A DNA stretch of 64,000 bases, taken from Paenibacillus sp. 1001270B_150601_E10. Lineage in GTDB: Bacteria; Bacillota; Bacilli; Paenibacillales; Paenibacillaceae. The notes beneath the pieces are model-generated. The model was not told where the DNA came from. It saw only the letters and a list, made by a program, of their open reading frames with translations, and ran no database searches. Shown here one piece after another: positions 41,655 to 52,849 of the stretch. Where the stretch lies: NCBI RefSeq assembly GCF_015558675.1, contig NZ_JADMOL010000020.1:1-64000 (forward strand), given 5' to 3'. Each line of letters starts with the position of its first letter. Within the stretch, counting starts at the first letter, position 1. The position numbers and the translations under genes are program-made.

Positions 41655-42092
41655 ATGTTGGTACCTAAACGTGTGAAACATCGCAAGCAATTTAGACCGA
41701 CAATGAAGGGTCGCGCTAAAGGCGGCACTACTGTGAACTTCGGTGAGTACGGTTTGCAAGCTTTGGAACCAGTATGGATCACAAACCGTCAAATCGAGTC
41801 CGCTCGTATTGCGATGACTCGTTATATCAAGCGTGGTGGTAAGGTTTGGATTAAAATCTTCCCAGACAAACCGATTACAGCTAAGCCTCTCGAAGTTCGT
41901 ATGGGTAGCGGTAAAGGTAACGTCGAAAAATGGGTAGCAATTGTTAAGCCAGGTAAAATCATGTTCGAACTTTCCGGTGTGCCTGAGGAAGTTGCTCGTG
42001 AAGCGATGCGCCTTGCTGCACATAAGCTGCCGTGCAAGACGAAGTTCGTGAAACGTGAAGAAATGGGTGGTGAAGCAAATGAAAGCAACTGA
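41655..42092 (+). CDS. rplP: 50S ribosomal protein L16
   Basis: The 145-residue protein near the A site begins [15 protein letters not shown] and has [19 protein letters not shown]. It contacts aminoacyl-tRNA and is a target of orthosomycins. GAAGGAGG lies inside the end of rpsC. Its last 14 bases overlap rpmC in another frame. Confidence 0.97.
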   Translation: MLVPKRVKHRKQFRPTMKGRAKGGTTVNFGEYGLQALEPVWITNRQIESARIAMTRYIKRGGKVWIKIFPDKPITAKPLEVRMGSGKGNVEKWVAIVKPGKIMFELSGVPEEVAREAMRLAAHKLPCKTKFVKREEMGGEANESN

Positions 42093-42279
42093 ATTCCGCA
42101 ACTTGACCACTGCTGAACTTGAACAAAAGATTGTTGGATTCAAGGAAGAGCTCTTCAACCTCCGTTTTCAATTGGCTACTGGACAGCTTGACAACCCAAC
42201 ACGTATCCGTGACGTACGTAAAGCAATTGCACGTGCTAAAACGGTTTTGCGTGAAAGAGAACTTGGGATTAGCGGTTAA
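42079..42279 (+). CDS. rpmC: 50S ribosomal protein L29
   Basis: This 66-residue helical hairpin protein lies at the tunnel exit. [18 protein letters not shown] is its N-terminus. ATG 42079 lies within the end of rplP (14-base overlap), with GGGTGGTGA upstream, so its translation is probably coupled to L16. Confidence 0.94.
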   Translation: MKATEFRNLTTAELEQKIVGFKEELFNLRFQLATGQLDNPTRIRDVRKAIARAKTVLRERELGISG

Positions 42280-42338
42280 TTGACGTCAATATTGACTGAA
42301 AATAGAGATCCTGTATCCAGGAAGGAGGCAAGACACTC

Positions 42339-42602
42339 ATGAGTGAACGTAACGCTCGTAAAGTACAAATTGGCAAAGTGGTCAGCGACAAAATGGACAA
42401 AACAATCGTTGTAGCGGTTGAAACGTACAAAAAGCATGACTTGTACCACAAGCGCATTAAATATACGAAGAAGTTCAAAGCTCACGATGAGAACAACGAA
42501 GCGAAAATCGGTGATACTGTCAAAATCATGGAGACTCGTCCGCTGTCTAAAGACAAGCGCTGGAGACTCGTTGAAGTAGTAGAGAAAGCCGTTATCGTTT
42601 AA
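42339..42602 (+). CDS. rpsQ: 30S ribosomal protein S17
   Basis: The 87-residue OB-fold protein binds 16S rRNA early in assembly. [29 protein letters not shown] is the conserved core. GGAAGGAGG precedes ATG 42339. Confidence 0.96.
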   Translation: MSERNARKVQIGKVVSDKMDKTIVVAVETYKKHDLYHKRIKYTKKFKAHDENNEAKIGDTVKIMETRPLSKDKRWRLVEVVEKAVIV

Positions 42603-42637
42603 TGTTCGGTTAGCTTGACCGAAAGGAGGAAAACAGA

Positions 42638-43006
42638 ATGATTCAACCATTTACACGTTTAGCTGTAGCAGATAACTCTGGTGCGAAAGAATTGATGTGT
42701 ATCCGTGTCTTGGGTGGTACTGGACGTCGTGTAGGCCACATCGGAGACGTTATCGTGTGCTCTGTCAAACAAGCAACACCAGGCGGCGTTGTCAAAAAGG
42801 GTGACGTTGTAAAGGCGGTTATCGTTCGTACGAAGCGTTCGGTTCGCCGTAAAGACGGTTCCTACATTGCATTTGATGAGAATGCAGCGGTAATCGTAAA
42901 AGACGACAAAGGACCACGCGGAACACGTATTTTCGGACCAGTTGCTCGCGAACTTCGCGATAAAGACTTCATGAAAATCGTTTCCCTGGCACCGGAAGTG
43001 ATCTAA
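42638..43006 (+). CDS. rplN: 50S ribosomal protein L14
   Basis: The 122-residue protein forms an intersubunit bridge. [27 protein letters not shown] and the C-terminal [26 protein letters not shown] are invariant L14 features. GAAAGGAGGA precedes the ATG. Confidence 0.97.
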   Translation: MIQPFTRLAVADNSGAKELMCIRVLGGTGRRVGHIGDVIVCSVKQATPGGVVKKGDVVKAVIVRTKRSVRRKDGSYIAFDENAAVIVKDDKGPRGTRIFGPVARELRDKDFMKIVSLAPEVI

Positions 43007-43048
43007 CAAGTAATTGCCGCTATAGGCAAGTCTCAGGAGGTGTGACAC

Positions 43049-43402
43049 ATGCCACGAATGAAGAAAGTTCTCGAGTCGCATAACAACAAATTGCACGTTA
43101 AAAAAGACGACACAGTTATCGTTATTTCCGGTAAGGATAAAGGTAAAAAAGGTCGTGTTATCGCGGCTTATCCTCGTATGAACCGCGTGCTTGTTGAGGG
43201 TGTGAACATGGTGAAGAAGCACCAGAAGCCTAACCAAGCTAACCCACAGGGCGGGATCATCGAGCAGGAAGCACCAATCCACGTTTCCAACGTAATGCAC
43301 GTGGATCCGAAGTCCGGTAAAGTAACACGTATTGGTTACAAAGTATTGGAGAACGGCAAAAAAGTACGTGTTGCAAAACGCTCCGGCGAAATTATTGACT
43401 AA
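43049..43402 (+). CDS. rplX: 50S ribosomal protein L24
   Basis: The 117-residue protein starts 50S assembly. The KOW motif is [28 protein letters not shown] precedes ATG 43049. A second in-frame ATG at 43058 ([11 protein letters not shown]) is a possible alternative start but is further from the ribosome site. Confidence 0.95.
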   Translation: MPRMKKVLESHNNKLHVKKDDTVIVISGKDKGKKGRVIAAYPRMNRVLVEGVNMVKKHQKPNQANPQGGIIEQEAPIHVSNVMHVDPKSGKVTRIGYKVLENGKKVRVAKRSGEIID

Positions 43403-43428
43403 TCGCTAGGAAAGGAGGTCCATTACTA

Positions 43429-43971
43429 ATGGCAGCTCGCATGAAAGAACGTTTCTTGAACGAAATTACTCCTGCTTTGATGCAGAAGTTCAACTATACA
43501 TCCGTTATGCAAGTACCTAAAGTAGAAAAAATCGTCATCAACATTGGTATGGGTGAGGCAGTTTCTAACTCTAAGGTCTTGGATTCAGCTGTTGCTGAAT
43601 TGGAGCAAATTGCAGGTCAAAAGCCTGTCATTACTCGCGCTAAGAAATCCATCGCAGGCTTCAAGCTTCGTGAGGGAATGCCGATCGGTGTTAAAGTAAC
43701 ATTGCGCGGTGACAAAATGTATTACTTCTTGGACAAATTGTTCAACGTTACACTTCCACGTGTACGTGACTTCCGCGGTATCTCCAACAAAGCATTTGAT
43801 GGACGCGGTAACTACACACTTGGTCTTAAGGAGCAAATCATCTTCCCAGAGATCGAGTATGATAAAATCGATAAAGTTCGCGGTATGGACATCGTTATCG
43901 TTACTACAGCGAAAACAGACGAAGAATCCCGTGAATTGTTGACGCAACTCGGCATGCCTTTCGCGAAGTAA
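43429..43971 (+). CDS. rplE: 50S ribosomal protein L5
   Basis: The 180-residue protein carries 5S rRNA into the 50S subunit. The core includes [35 protein letters not shown] and [33 protein letters not shown] precedes ATG 43429. Confidence 0.97.
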   Translation: MAARMKERFLNEITPALMQKFNYTSVMQVPKVEKIVINIGMGEAVSNSKVLDSAVAELEQIAGQKPVITRAKKSIAGFKLREGMPIGVKVTLRGDKMYYFLDKLFNVTLPRVRDFRGISNKAFDGRGNYTLGLKEQIIFPEIEYDKIDKVRGMDIVIVTTAKTDEESRELLTQLGMPFAK

Positions 43972-44031
43972 TGTTCGTAAGGTCGGAAAAGTTCATGATT
44001 ATGAATGAAAGTATTTAGGAGGTGTCAACAC

Positions 44032-44217
44032 GTGGCAAAAACTTCGATGCTCGTCAAACAACAACGCAACCCGAAGTTCAAAGTGCGTGCATATACACGT
44101 TGCGAGCGCTGCGGTCGTCCGCATTCTGTATTGCGTAAATTTAAAATTTGCAGAATTTGTTTCCGCGAATTGGCATATAAAGGCCAGATCCCTGGCGTTA
44201 AAAAAGCTAGCTGGTAA
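44032..44217 (+). CDS. rpsZ: 30S ribosomal protein S14, zinc-binding type Z
   Basis: At 61 residues this is the short zinc form of S14, with CERC and CRIC pairs coordinating zinc (about residues 24-27 and 40-43). The start is GTG 44032 after TAGGAGGTG (44016-44024). The longer zinc-free form rpsN is not in this window. Confidence 0.95.
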   Translation: MAKTSMLVKQQRNPKFKVRAYTRCERCGRPHSVLRKFKICRICFRELAYKGQIPGVKKASW

Positions 44218-44249
44218 TCAACCCACTTGCGGGAAGGAGGTTTACACTA

Positions 44250-44648
44250 ATGGTTATGTCTGATCCAATTGCAGATATGCTTACACGCATTCGCAATGCA
44301 AATACAGTACGTCATGAGACGGTGGAAATGCCTGCTTCTACTATGAAGAAGCAAATCGCTGAGATTCTGAAGCGTGAAGGTTTCATCCGTGATGCAGAAT
44401 ACATCGATGACAACAAACAAGGGATCATCCGTATCTTCTTGAAATACGGTCAAAACCAAGAGCGTGTCATCACAGGTCTTAAGCGTATCAGTAAACCAGG
44501 CTTGCGTGTTTACACGAAGTCTAACGAAGTACCTCGTGTACTTGGTGGTCTTGGTATTGCAATTATCTCAACGTCCAAAGGCGTTGTTACGGATAAAGAA
44601 GCTCGTCAAGCTAAAACTGGCGGAGAGGTAGTCTGCTACGTTTGGTAA
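44250..44648 (+). CDS. rpsH: 30S ribosomal protein S8
   Basis: The 132-residue protein binds the central domain of 16S r[19 protein letters not shown] and the C-terminal [26 protein letters not shown] are typical. ATG 44250 is 9 bases from AAGGAGG (44234-44240); the in-frame ATG 44256 is an alternative. Confidence 0.97.
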   Translation: MVMSDPIADMLTRIRNANTVRHETVEMPASTMKKQIAEILKREGFIRDAEYIDDNKQGIIRIFLKYGQNQERVITGLKRISKPGLRVYTKSNEVPRVLGGLGIAIISTSKGVVTDKEARQAKTGGEVVCYVW

Positions 44649-44680
44649 TGAATTGCAGATGATTGGAGGTGCAAGAACAC

Positions 44681-45223
44681 ATGTCTCGTATTGGTCGCAA
44701 ACCAATTAACGTACCAAGTGGTGTTGAGATCACTTTGGTCGACAACGCGATTACGGTTAAAGGACCGAAAGGAACATTGACAAAACCTGTTCATAAGGAA
44801 ATGCAAGTTTCCGTTGAAGGCAATGAAATCAATGTTGTTCGTCCTTCTGATAATAAACTTCACCGTTCCCTTCACGGAACAACACGCAGCGTCATTAACA
44901 ACATGGTTAACGGCGTAACAGAAGGTTTCTCCAAGTCTTTGGAGCTTGTGGGTGTTGGTTATCGTGCAAACAAAACAGGTGACAAATTGGTGTTGAACGT
45001 TGGATATTCCCATCCAGTTGAAATCACACCTGAGCCAGGCATCGAATTCGAAGTGCCTACTCAAACAAAGATTATCGTTAAAGGTATCGATAAAGAGCGC
45101 GTAGGTGCTTATGCAGCGAAGATCCGCTCCGTGCGTGAGCCTGAGCCTTATAAAGGTAAAGGTATCAAGTATGAAGGCGAACGCATCCTGCGTAAGGAAG
45201 GTAAAGCAGGCAAGAAGAAGTAA
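44681..45223 (+). CDS. rplF: 50S ribosomal protein L6
   Basis: The 180-residue protein sits by the GTPase centre. [17 protein letters not shown] opens it, and the C-terminal [26 protein letters not shown] is invariant. ATG 44681 follows TTGGAGGTG (44663-44671); an in-frame start at 44663 would be the ribosome site itself. Confidence 0.96.
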   Translation: MSRIGRKPINVPSGVEITLVDNAITVKGPKGTLTKPVHKEMQVSVEGNEINVVRPSDNKLHRSLHGTTRSVINNMVNGVTEGFSKSLELVGVGYRANKTGDKLVLNVGYSHPVEITPEPGIEFEVPTQTKIIVKGIDKERVGAYAAKIRSVREPEPYKGKGIKYEGERILRKEGKAGKKK

Positions 45224-45285
45224 GATCTTGCCTAGCTCGCTTGCCCGTATAGCTTAATTGCTAAACTGAAGGGAGTGAAACATTC

Positions 45286-45657
45286 GTGATTACAAAAGGC
45301 GATAAAAACAAAGCTCGTTTGAAACGTCACCTTCGTGTGCGTAAGAAAATTGAAGGAACGACTGCACGTCCTCGTTTGAACGTATTCCGTTCCTCTAAAC
45401 ATATCTACGCTCAAGTGATTGATGATGCTAATGGCGTGACACTTGCAGCAGCTTCCACTATGGACAAAGAACTTCGTGAGCAAGTTGGTAGTAATGGTGG
45501 TAATACTGAAGCAGCACGCAAAGTAGGCGAATTGGTTGCTAAGCGCGCTAAAGATGCTGGTATCTCTGTTGTAGTATTTGACCGTGGAGGATACCTGTAT
45601 CATGGACGTATTCAAGCATTGGCTGAAGCTGCTCGTGAAGCTGGTCTTGAGTTCTAA
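45286..45657 (+). CDS. rplR: 50S ribosomal protein L18
   Basis: The 123-residue protein binds 5S rRNA with L5 and L25. [36 protein letters not shown] is the conserved part, ending in [13 protein letters not shown]. The start is GTG 45286 after GAAGGGAGTG. Confidence 0.95.
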   Translation: MITKGDKNKARLKRHLRVRKKIEGTTARPRLNVFRSSKHIYAQVIDDANGVTLAAASTMDKELREQVGSNGGNTEAARKVGELVAKRAKDAGISVVVFDRGGYLYHGRIQALAEAAREAGLEF

Positions 45658-45684
45658 TCATTGTAAAAAAAGGAGGTTAACGAC

Positions 45685-46182
45685 TTGCGAGTTGATCCAA
45701 ATACGCTAGAACTGTCTGAAAAAGTTGTTCAAATTAACCGCGTTGCTAAAGTTGTAAAAGGCGGACGCCGTTTTAGCTTTAGTGCACTCGTTGTTGTCGG
45801 CGACGGCAAAGGCTGGGTAGGCGCTGGCATCGGTAAAGCTTCTGAAGTTCCGGATGCGATCCGCAAAGGAATCGAAGATGCTAAGAAAAATCTGATTCAC
45901 GTTCCTTTCGTTGGCACAACAATCCCTCACCAAGTGATTGGTCACTTCGGCGCTGGCCGTGTATTGTTGAAGCCAGCATCTGAAGGTACTGGGGTTATCG
46001 CTGGTGGCCCTGTTCGTGCGGTATTGGAGCTGGCTGGTGTAGGCGACATTCTTACGAAATCGCTTGGTTCCGCTAACTCCATGAACATGGTAAATGCAAC
46101 GCTTGAAGGTCTTTCCCGTTTGAAGACTGCTGAGCAAGTAGCGAAGCTGCGTGGCAAATCCGTTGAGGAACTGTTAGGATAA
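45685..46182 (+). CDS. rpsE: 30S ribosomal protein S5
   Basis: The 165-residue protein helps accuracy and mRNA unwinding. [24 protein letters not shown], with the loop where spectinomycin-resistance changes occur, is ordinary. The start is TTG 45685, 7 bases after AAAAAGGAGG; no ATG is available. Confidence 0.95.
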   Translation: MRVDPNTLELSEKVVQINRVAKVVKGGRRFSFSALVVVGDGKGWVGAGIGKASEVPDAIRKGIEDAKKNLIHVPFVGTTIPHQVIGHFGAGRVLLKPASEGTGVIAGGPVRAVLELAGVGDILTKSLGSANSMNMVNATLEGLSRLKTAEQVAKLRGKSVEELLG

Positions 46183-46195
46183 GGAGGGGACTACG

Positions 46196-46381
46196 ATGGC
46201 TAAATTGCAGATTACCCTCGTTCGCAGTCTGATCGGTCGTCCAGAAAATCATCGTAAAACGGTGAACACTTTGGGCCTTCGTAAACTGAATCAGACGGTT
46301 GTTCATAACGACAACCCTGCGATTCGCGGCATGGTTAACCAAGTAACTCACTTGGTTAAAGTTGAAGAAATCCAAGGCTAA
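46196..46381 (+). CDS. rpmD: 50S ribosomal protein L30
   Basis: The 61-residue protein is the short bacterial form of L30 ([32 protein letters not shown]). AAGGAGGGG begins at the rpsE stop codon, so the two genes are tightly linked. Confidence 0.96.
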   Translation: MAKLQITLVRSLIGRPENHRKTVNTLGLRKLNQTVVHNDNPAIRGMVNQVTHLVKVEEIQG

Positions 46382-46455
46382 GCTACGAAGCTTAGCTTCA
46401 ATGTGTCAAAGACATAAATTTAGTGGCATAAATCATTAAGGAGGTGCGACGAACG

Positions 46456-46896
46456 ATGAAGTTACATGAACTTTCTCCAGCACCTGGTTCCCGCCAAGAG
46501 AACTACCGCAAAGGACGCGGTATTGCTTCTGGTAACGGGAAGACTGCAGGTCGCGGTCATAAAGGTCAAAATGCTCGTTCCGGCGGTGGTGTTCGCCCTG
46601 GCTTTGAAGGTGGACAGAACCCATTGTACCGTCGTCTGCCTAAGCGCGGTTTCAACAACCCAACTCGCAAAGAGTATGCGGTATTGAATGTGGCTGACTT
46701 GAACCGTTTTGCAGCTGGTACTGAAGTTACTCCGGAATTGTTGATGGAGCAAGGCATCGTTAACAACCCAATGAGCGGTATTAAAGTATTGGGTAATGGC
46801 GAATTGTCTGTTAGCCTGACTGTTAAAGCTAATAAGTTCTCTCAATCTGCGGTAGAGAAAATCGAGGCTGCCGGCGGTAAATCCGAGGTGATCTAA
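46456..46896 (+). CDS. rplO: 50S ribosomal protein L15
   Basis: The 146-residue protein binds late in 50S assembly. [38 protein letters not shown] is its extended N-terminus. ATG 46456 follows AAGGAGGTG (46438-46446). The stop overlaps the secY start by one base. Confidence 0.96.
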   Translation: MKLHELSPAPGSRQENYRKGRGIASGNGKTAGRGHKGQNARSGGGVRPGFEGGQNPLYRRLPKRGFNNPTRKEYAVLNVADLNRFAAGTEVTPELLMEQGIVNNPMSGIKVLGNGELSVSLTVKANKFSQSAVEKIEAAGGKSEVI

Positions 46897-48194
46897 TGTT
46901 CAAGACCGTATCCAATATTTGGCGAGTCGAGGATTTAAGACGAAAGATCTTATTTACCCTTATGGTCTTGATCGTGTATCGAGTCGGTTCCTTTATTCCG
47001 GTGCCTGGCGTCGATAAGACGGTGTTCGAAACAGCAAACCAAGGTACTGACTTGTTCGCCTTGTTAAATACTTTCTCGGGCGGCGCTTTGTTCAAGTTTT
47101 CCATCTTCGCATTAGGGATCATGCCGTACATTACGGCATCGATCATTATGCAGCTGCTTTCCATGGATGTCGTGCCTAAGTTCACGCAATGGTCCAAGGA
47201 AGGTGAAGTTGGTAAGCGTAAGATCGCTCAGGTAACGCGTTATGCAACAATCGGCTTAGGTCTCATTCAAGCATTTGGTACAGCGATTGGATTCAACCGC
47301 TTGTACGGATTGCAAATGGTTCCGAATGCAACGCTTATGACGTATATCGTCATTGCAATCGTATTGACTGCAGGTACAGCATTCCTGATGTGGTTGGGTG
47401 AGCAGATCACCGAGAAGGGAATCGGTAACGGGATTTCGATTTTGATCTTCGCAGGTATCGTGGCGGCTTTCCCGACACATATCGGCCAGATCTATCAATC
47501 TCAGTTTGTCGAAAATTCAGGATCTCTGTTCCTTAGCATTGTGAAAGTGCTTGTTATTTTGCTCTTCGTCATCTTCATCATTGTTGGGGTTATCTACATT
47601 CAGCAAGGTAATCGCAGAATTCCAGTTCAATACGCAAAACGTGTTGTAGGAAACAAGATGTATGGCGGTCAAAATACCCACATTCCACTCAAAGTGAACG
47701 GTGCGGGTGTAATTCCAGTCATCTTCGCAGTATCGTTGCTCATGTTCCCAATTACGATCGCTCAGTTCTGGGCTGACCAATCTTGGGCAAAATGGATTAT
47801 TAACAACATGTACTACGACAAACCGCTTGGTATGGTGTTGTACGTTCTGTTAATCATCGGCTTTACGTTCTTCTACACGTTCGTTCAAATGAATCCACAG
47901 CAAATGGCGGATCAATTGAAGAAGAACGGTGGATACATTCCTGGCATCCGTCCAGGTAAAGCAACAGCAACATACTTGACAAGAGTCATGTCTCGTATTA
48001 CGCTAGCAGGTGCTTTGTTCTTATCTATCATTTCTGTACTTCCGGTATTCTTCGGCGCTCTTGCTGGGTTGCCACGTGGAGTTCAGATTGGTGGTACTTC
48101 CTTGCTGATCGTTGTCGGCGTTGCGCTGGATACGATGAAACAAGTGGAGAGCCAATTGATCAAGCGCCATTACAAAGGTTTTATTAATAAATAG
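46896..48194 (+). CDS. secY: SecY, preprotein translocase channel
   Basis: The 432-residue membrane protein has ten predicted membrane segments and forms the SecYEG channel. RVGSFIPVPGVD, NTFSGGALFKFSIFALGIMPYITASIIMQLL and the cytoplasmic loops with QQGNRRIPVQYAKR are diagnostic. It begins in the rplO stop (TAATG). A hairpin follows its own stop immediately. Confidence 0.97.
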   Translation: MFKTVSNIWRVEDLRRKILFTLMVLIVYRVGSFIPVPGVDKTVFETANQGTDLFALLNTFSGGALFKFSIFALGIMPYITASIIMQLLSMDVVPKFTQWSKEGEVGKRKIAQVTRYATIGLGLIQAFGTAIGFNRLYGLQMVPNATLMTYIVIAIVLTAGTAFLMWLGEQITEKGIGNGISILIFAGIVAAFPTHIGQIYQSQFVENSGSLFLSIVKVLVILLFVIFIIVGVIYIQQGNRRIPVQYAKRVVGNKMYGGQNTHIPLKVNGAGVIPVIFAVSLLMFPITIAQFWADQSWAKWIINNMYYDKPLGMVLYVLLIIGFTFFYTFVQMNPQQMADQLKKNGGYIPGIRPGKATATYLTRVMSRITLAGALFLSIISVLPVFFGALAGLPRGVQIGGTSLLIVVGVALDTMKQVESQLIKRHYKGFINK

Positions 48195-48195
48195 G

Positions 48196-48239
48196 CAATA
48201 GGTTCTGATGGAGCCGTTAAGGCCCCTCGGCACCTATTG
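48196..48239 (+). other. hairpin immediately after secY
   Basis: CAATAGGT (48196-48203) and ACCTATTG (48232-48239) are an exact 8-bp repeat; GCCG / CGGC (48213-48216, 48228-48231) extends it. It starts one base after the secY stop and has no T run, so it is unlikely to be a simple terminator. An mRNA stability or processing role is possible. Confidence 0.55.
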
Positions 48240-48331
48240 TGCTGTTTCTTGCAGAGCAGAGGCTTAACGAATGCCATCGAAAGATAACACTTCCGAAGTA
48301 GTTAAGCCTATGCTTACCATAAAGGGAGTGA

Positions 48332-48982
<651 letters not shown>

Positions 48983-48986
48983 CTCC

Positions 48987-49739
48987 ATGATCATTTGTAA
49001 GTCCGAAGTGGAACTTGGCTTCATGAGAGAAGCTGGGCGAATTGTTGCTATGACGCACCGTCTTATGGCGGAGTCCGTCAAACCGGGTATAACAACCCGT
49101 GAACTTGATAACATTGCGGAACGGTTCATTCGCAGTCAAGGGGCTACCCCTTCTTTCAAAGGCTATAACGGTTTCTCCGGAAGCATTTGCGCATCAGTTA
49201 ATGATGAATTGGTGCATGGCATTCCCGGTGATCGCGTCTTAAACGAGGGCGACATCATCAGCATCGACATTGGTGCACAGTATCGTGGATATCACGGTGA
49301 CTCTGCTTGGACATATGGAGTAGGCACGATCTCAGACAGTGCGAAGAAGCTGCTTGAGGTGACAGAGCGTTCGCTCTATGCCGGACTTGAACTTGTTAAG
49401 CCAGATGTTCGTTTATACACGATATCTCATGCTATACAACGTGTGATCGAGGATGCAGGTTTTTCTGTCGTGCGTGAATACGTAGGGCATGGGGTTGGTG
49501 CAGATCTGCATGAAGAACCGCAGATCCCAAACTTCGGTACACCTGACCGTGGACCACGGCTTAAGCCGGGTATGACGCTTGCAATTGAACCGATGGTTGT
49601 CATCGGAGAGCGTTATGTGAAGACGCTAGCGGACAACTGGACGGTAGTGACGGTGGACGGGACATGGTGTGCTCACTTTGAGCATACTGTAGCTGTAACA
49701 CCAGATGGTTGCGAGATTTTAACGAAACTTGAAGAGTAG
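48987..49739 (+). CDS. map: methionine aminopeptidase, type I
   Basis: The 250-residue metalloprotease removes initiator methionine. The five metal ligands can be placed in [18 protein letters not shown] (two Asp), [10 protein letters not shown] (His), AIEPMV (Glu) and FEHTVAV (Glu). It begins 4 bases after the adk stop; AGAGGTTAA acts as a weak ribosome site within adk. Confidence 0.96.
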   Translation: MIICKSEVELGFMREAGRIVAMTHRLMAESVKPGITTRELDNIAERFIRSQGATPSFKGYNGFSGSICASVNDELVHGIPGDRVLNEGDIISIDIGAQYRGYHGDSAWTYGVGTISDSAKKLLEVTERSLYAGLELVKPDVRLYTISHAIQRVIEDAGFSVVREYVGHGVGADLHEEPQIPNFGTPDRGPRLKPGMTLAIEPMVVIGERYVKTLADNWTVVTVDGTWCAHFEHTVAVTPDGCEILTKLEE

Positions 49740-49748
49740 GTGACGGAG

Positions 49749-50060
49749 ATGAAAGACATTCCGACTCCAGTGCTTGGTCAGTTGGTTAAAGTCATTCAAG
49801 GTCGTGATGAAGGCTCTTACGCCGTTATCATTGGTATTGAAGAACCGCGATTCGTTATCATAGCGGATGGGGATAAACGAAAGTTTGACCAGCCTAAACG
49901 CAAAAACATGCTTCATGTAGAGCTGCAGCAAGCGATAAGTCATGAGGTTGTCGATAGTTTAAAAGAAAGCGGACGGGTTACGAACAGCAAGCTCCGTTAC
50001 GTGATACAAAACTATACGAAGCAGCTGTCCGCTGCAAATGTGGAAGATAAGGGGGATTAA
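49749..50060 (+). CDS. KOW-domain RNA-binding protein, L14e-like
   Basis: The 103-residue product has an N-terminal KOW-like segment ([37 protein letters not shown]). Small proteins like this lie between map and infA in many Bacillales and are annotated as L14e/KOW RNA-binding proteins. Precise function is unknown. The start is uncertain: ATG 49749 with AGGTGA upstream, or GTG 49740, which touches the map stop. Confidence 0.85.
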   Translation: MKDIPTPVLGQLVKVIQGRDEGSYAVIIGIEEPRFVIIADGDKRKFDQPKRKNMLHVELQQAISHEVVDSLKESGRVTNSKLRYVIQNYTKQLSAANVEDKGD

Positions 50061-50062
50061 CG

Positions 50063-50278
50063 TTGGCTAAAGAAGATGTGATTGAAGTCGAAGGAACGGT
50101 TATTGAACCGTTGCCCAATGCAACATTCCGTGTGGAACTCGAGAACGGACATCAAATTCTCGCCCATGTTTCAGGAAAGCTGCGGATGCACTTTATCCGT
50201 ATCCTAACTGGGGACAAAGTGGTCGTACAGTTGTCGCCTTACGATTTGAGCAAAGGTCGCATCACATATCGAAAGTAG
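50063..50278 (+). CDS. infA: translation initiation factor IF-1
   Basis: The 71-residue OB-fold protein binds the A site during initiation. [47 protein letters not shown] is invariant. The start is TTG 50063, with AAGGGGGAT just upstream at the end of the preceding gene. Confidence 0.96.
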   Translation: MAKEDVIEVEGTVIEPLPNATFRVELENGHQILAHVSGKLRMHFIRILTGDKVVVQLSPYDLSKGRITYRK

Positions 50279-50434
<156 letters not shown>

Positions 50435-50456
50435 TTTAGAAGGGGGTGTAGCGTAA

Positions 50457-50825
50457 ATGGCTCGTATAGCTGGTGTAGACTTGCCACGTGATAAACGCGT
50501 TGAGATCGCCTTAACATACATTTTTGGGATCGGTAAAACAACTTCTCAGAAAGTGATCGCGCAAGCGGGTGTTAACAAAGATACACGCGTTCGTGATTTG
50601 ACTGAAGAGGAAGTAAACGCAATCCGTGAGGTAATCGACAAGAACATTAAGGTAGAGGGTGACCTCCGCCGTGATATTTCCCTGAACATCAAGCGTTTGG
50701 TAGAGATCGGATGCTATCGTGGTATCCGCCATCGCCGTGGCTTGCCTGTTCGTGGTCAACGTACTAAAACTAATGCTCGTACACGCAAAGGCCCTCGTCG
50801 TACGGTAGCGAATAAGAAGAAGTAA
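50457..50825 (+). CDS. rpsM: 30S ribosomal protein S13
   Basis: The 122-residue head protein makes bridges to the 50S subunit. [26 protein letters not shown] and [20 protein letters not shown] are typical. AAGGGGGTG precedes ATG 50457. Confidence 0.97.
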   Translation: MARIAGVDLPRDKRVEIALTYIFGIGKTTSQKVIAQAGVNKDTRVRDLTEEEVNAIREVIDKNIKVEGDLRRDISLNIKRLVEIGCYRGIRHRRGLPVRGQRTKTNARTRKGPRRTVANKKK

Positions 50826-50841
50826 GGAGGGATAAGTAGCA

Positions 50842-51237
50842 ATGGCTAAACCAAAAAAAGCAGTTCGTACTAAACGTCGTGACCGTAAAAATATTGAATC
50901 TGGCGTAGCACACATCCGTTCTACGTTCAACAACACGATCGTAACGATCACAGATCCGCATGGTAATGCAATTTCTTGGGCGAGCTCCGGCGGTTCCGGA
51001 TTCAAAGGTTCGCGTAAGTCTACTCCATTCGCAGCTCAGCTCGCTGCTGAAACAGCTGCTAAAGCTGCAATGGAACATGGTATGAAAACAGTTGAAGTTA
51101 TGGTTAAAGGTCCAGGCGCAGGCCGTGAAGCTGCCATCCGTTCCTTGCAAGCTGCAGGATTGGAAGTTAGCATGATCAAAGACGTAACTCCAATTCCGCA
51201 CAACGGCTGCCGTCCGCCAAAACGTCGCCGCGTATAA
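50842..51237 (+). CDS. rpsK: 30S ribosomal protein S11
   Basis: The 131-residue platform protein has [30 protein letters not shown] and the C-terminal [24 protein letters not shown] follows the rpsM stop directly. It is the partner of S13 in the alpha operon. Confidence 0.97.
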   Translation: MAKPKKAVRTKRRDRKNIESGVAHIRSTFNNTIVTITDPHGNAISWASSGGSGFKGSRKSTPFAAQLAAETAAKAAMEHGMKTVEVMVKGPGAGREAAIRSLQAAGLEVSMIKDVTPIPHNGCRPPKRRRV

Positions 51238-51374
51238 TTCATACGCGGGGCGCTTATGTCGTATATAACTAACGCCTGTTGGTAATAATGGTTGTTTAGG
51301 CATTACTGCACGAATAAACCGACCGTAGGTGTATAGAAGGTAACGTGAGCGACGTTTTGAAGGAGGGTTATAGA

Positions 51375-52319
51375 GTGATTGAGATCGAAAAACCGAAAAT
51401 CGAAACCGTAGAGGTCAATGAGGAAGGATCATATGGCAAGTTCGTGGTAGAACCGCTTGAGCGCGGCTATGGCACAACATTGGGGAACTCCCTTCGCCGT
51501 ATTTTGCTGTCCTCCCTGCCAGGTGCAGCTGTTACATCTGTTCAGATTGATGGCGTACTGCATGAGTTCTCGACAATTCCTGGTGTCTATGAGGACGTTA
51601 CAGAGATTATCTTGAACTTAAAAGCACTCTCGCTCAAAATCCACTCCGATGAAGAGAAAATTCTTGAGATCGATGCGGATGGCGAAGGTGTAGTAACAGC
51701 AGGTGACATTCGTGCGGATAGCGATGTGGAAATTTTGAACCCGGATCTCCGCATTGCAACTTTAGCTGAAGGTTCTAGACTACACATGCGCATTTATGCG
51801 AATCGTGGACGTGGCTTTGTTCTTGCTGACCGCAACAAGCGTGACGATCAACCTATTGGAGTCATTCCAGTAGATTCGATCTATACGCCTATCTCTCGTG
51901 TGAACTACAGTGTAGAGAATACGCGTGTTGGTCAAGTAACGAACTACGACAAGCTTACGCTTGAAGTCTGGAGCGATGGCAGCATTCGACCTGAGGAAGC
52001 GGTAAGCCTCGGCGCTAAGATTCTTACAGAGCACTTGATGCTATTCGTAGGACTTACTGACGAAGCGAAAGACGCTGAGATCATGGTTGAAAAAGAGGAA
52101 GATAAGAAAGAGAAAGTGCTCGAGATGACCATCGAAGAGCTCGATCTCTCTGTTCGTTCCTATAACTGTCTAAAGCGTGCGGGCATTAATACAGTTCAAG
52201 AGCTGATCACGAAGACGGAAGAAGACATGATGAAGGTTCGTAACTTGGGCCGCAAGTCTTTGGAAGAGGTACAAGAGAAGCTTGAAGAGCTGAACTTAGG
52301 TCTGCGTAAAGAAGATTAA
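51375..52319 (+). CDS. rpoA: RNA polymerase alpha subunit
   Basis: With GTG 51375 as start the protein has 314 residues, the same as Bacillus subtilis. GAAGGAGGGTT (51359-51369) precedes it; the frame is open to an ATG at 51345, which lies before that site. The N-terminal domain ([27 protein letters not shown]) dimerises and binds beta and beta'. The C-terminal domain ([21 protein letters not shown]) binds UP elements and activators. Confidence 0.97.
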   Translation: MIEIEKPKIETVEVNEEGSYGKFVVEPLERGYGTTLGNSLRRILLSSLPGAAVTSVQIDGVLHEFSTIPGVYEDVTEIILNLKALSLKIHSDEEKILEIDADGEGVVTAGDIRADSDVEILNPDLRIATLAEGSRLHMRIYANRGRGFVLADRNKRDDQPIGVIPVDSIYTPISRVNYSVENTRVGQVTNYDKLTLEVWSDGSIRPEEAVSLGAKILTEHLMLFVGLTDEAKDAEIMVEKEEDKKEKVLEMTIEELDLSVRSYNCLKRAGINTVQELITKTEEDMMKVRNLGRKSLEEVQEKLEELNLGLRKED

Positions 52320-52355
52320 TACGGGACTAGGTACAGAGAAGGAGGGGAAACTATT

Positions 52356-52721
52356 ATGGCATACCAAAAGTTAGGTCGTGATTCCAGCGCTCGTAAAGCG
52401 TTGTTCCGTGACTTGGTAACTGATTTGTTCTTGTATGAGCGTATCGAAACGACTGAAGCTAAAGCGAAAGAAGTTCGTTCTATCGCTGAAAAGCTGATCA
52501 CTAAAGCTAAAAAAGGTGATCTTCATGCTCGTCGTCAAGTTGCTGCATTCGTTCGCCGCGAGACGGTTGATGGAGAAAAAGATGCAATCCAAAAGCTTTT
52601 CTCCGATATCGCACCTCGTTATGCTGAACGTGCAGGTGGCTATACTCGCATCATGAAACTGGGACCTCGCCGTGGCGACTCCGCGCCTATGGTTTACTTG
52701 GAACTGGTTGACCGCGCGTAA
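52356..52721 (+). CDS. rplQ: 50S ribosomal protein L17
   Basis: The 121-residue protein near the tunnel exit begins [34 protein letters not shown] precedes ATG 52356. It ends the alpha operon and is followed by a terminator. Confidence 0.97.
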   Translation: MAYQKLGRDSSARKALFRDLVTDLFLYERIETTEAKAKEVRSIAEKLITKAKKGDLHARRQVAAFVRRETVDGEKDAIQKLFSDIAPRYAERAGGYTRIMKLGPRRGDSAPMVYLELVDRA

Positions 52722-52770
52722 TTGCATGCTTGATGCGCACGATATGAGGACTGCTTCAGCAGTGTGAAAG

Positions 52771-52800
52771 AAGGCTCCCTTAGAGGAGCTTTTCTTTTTG
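52771..52800 (+). terminator. terminator after rplQ
   Basis: GGCTCC and GGAGCT form a short stem followed by TTTTCTTTTT. A smaller hairpin (CTGCTTCAGCAG, 52751-52762) precedes it. Confidence 0.8.
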
Positions 52801-52849
52801 TCATGCTAGGAATCCTACTATCATGTAATCGGCAGTTTCGGAGGGTAGT

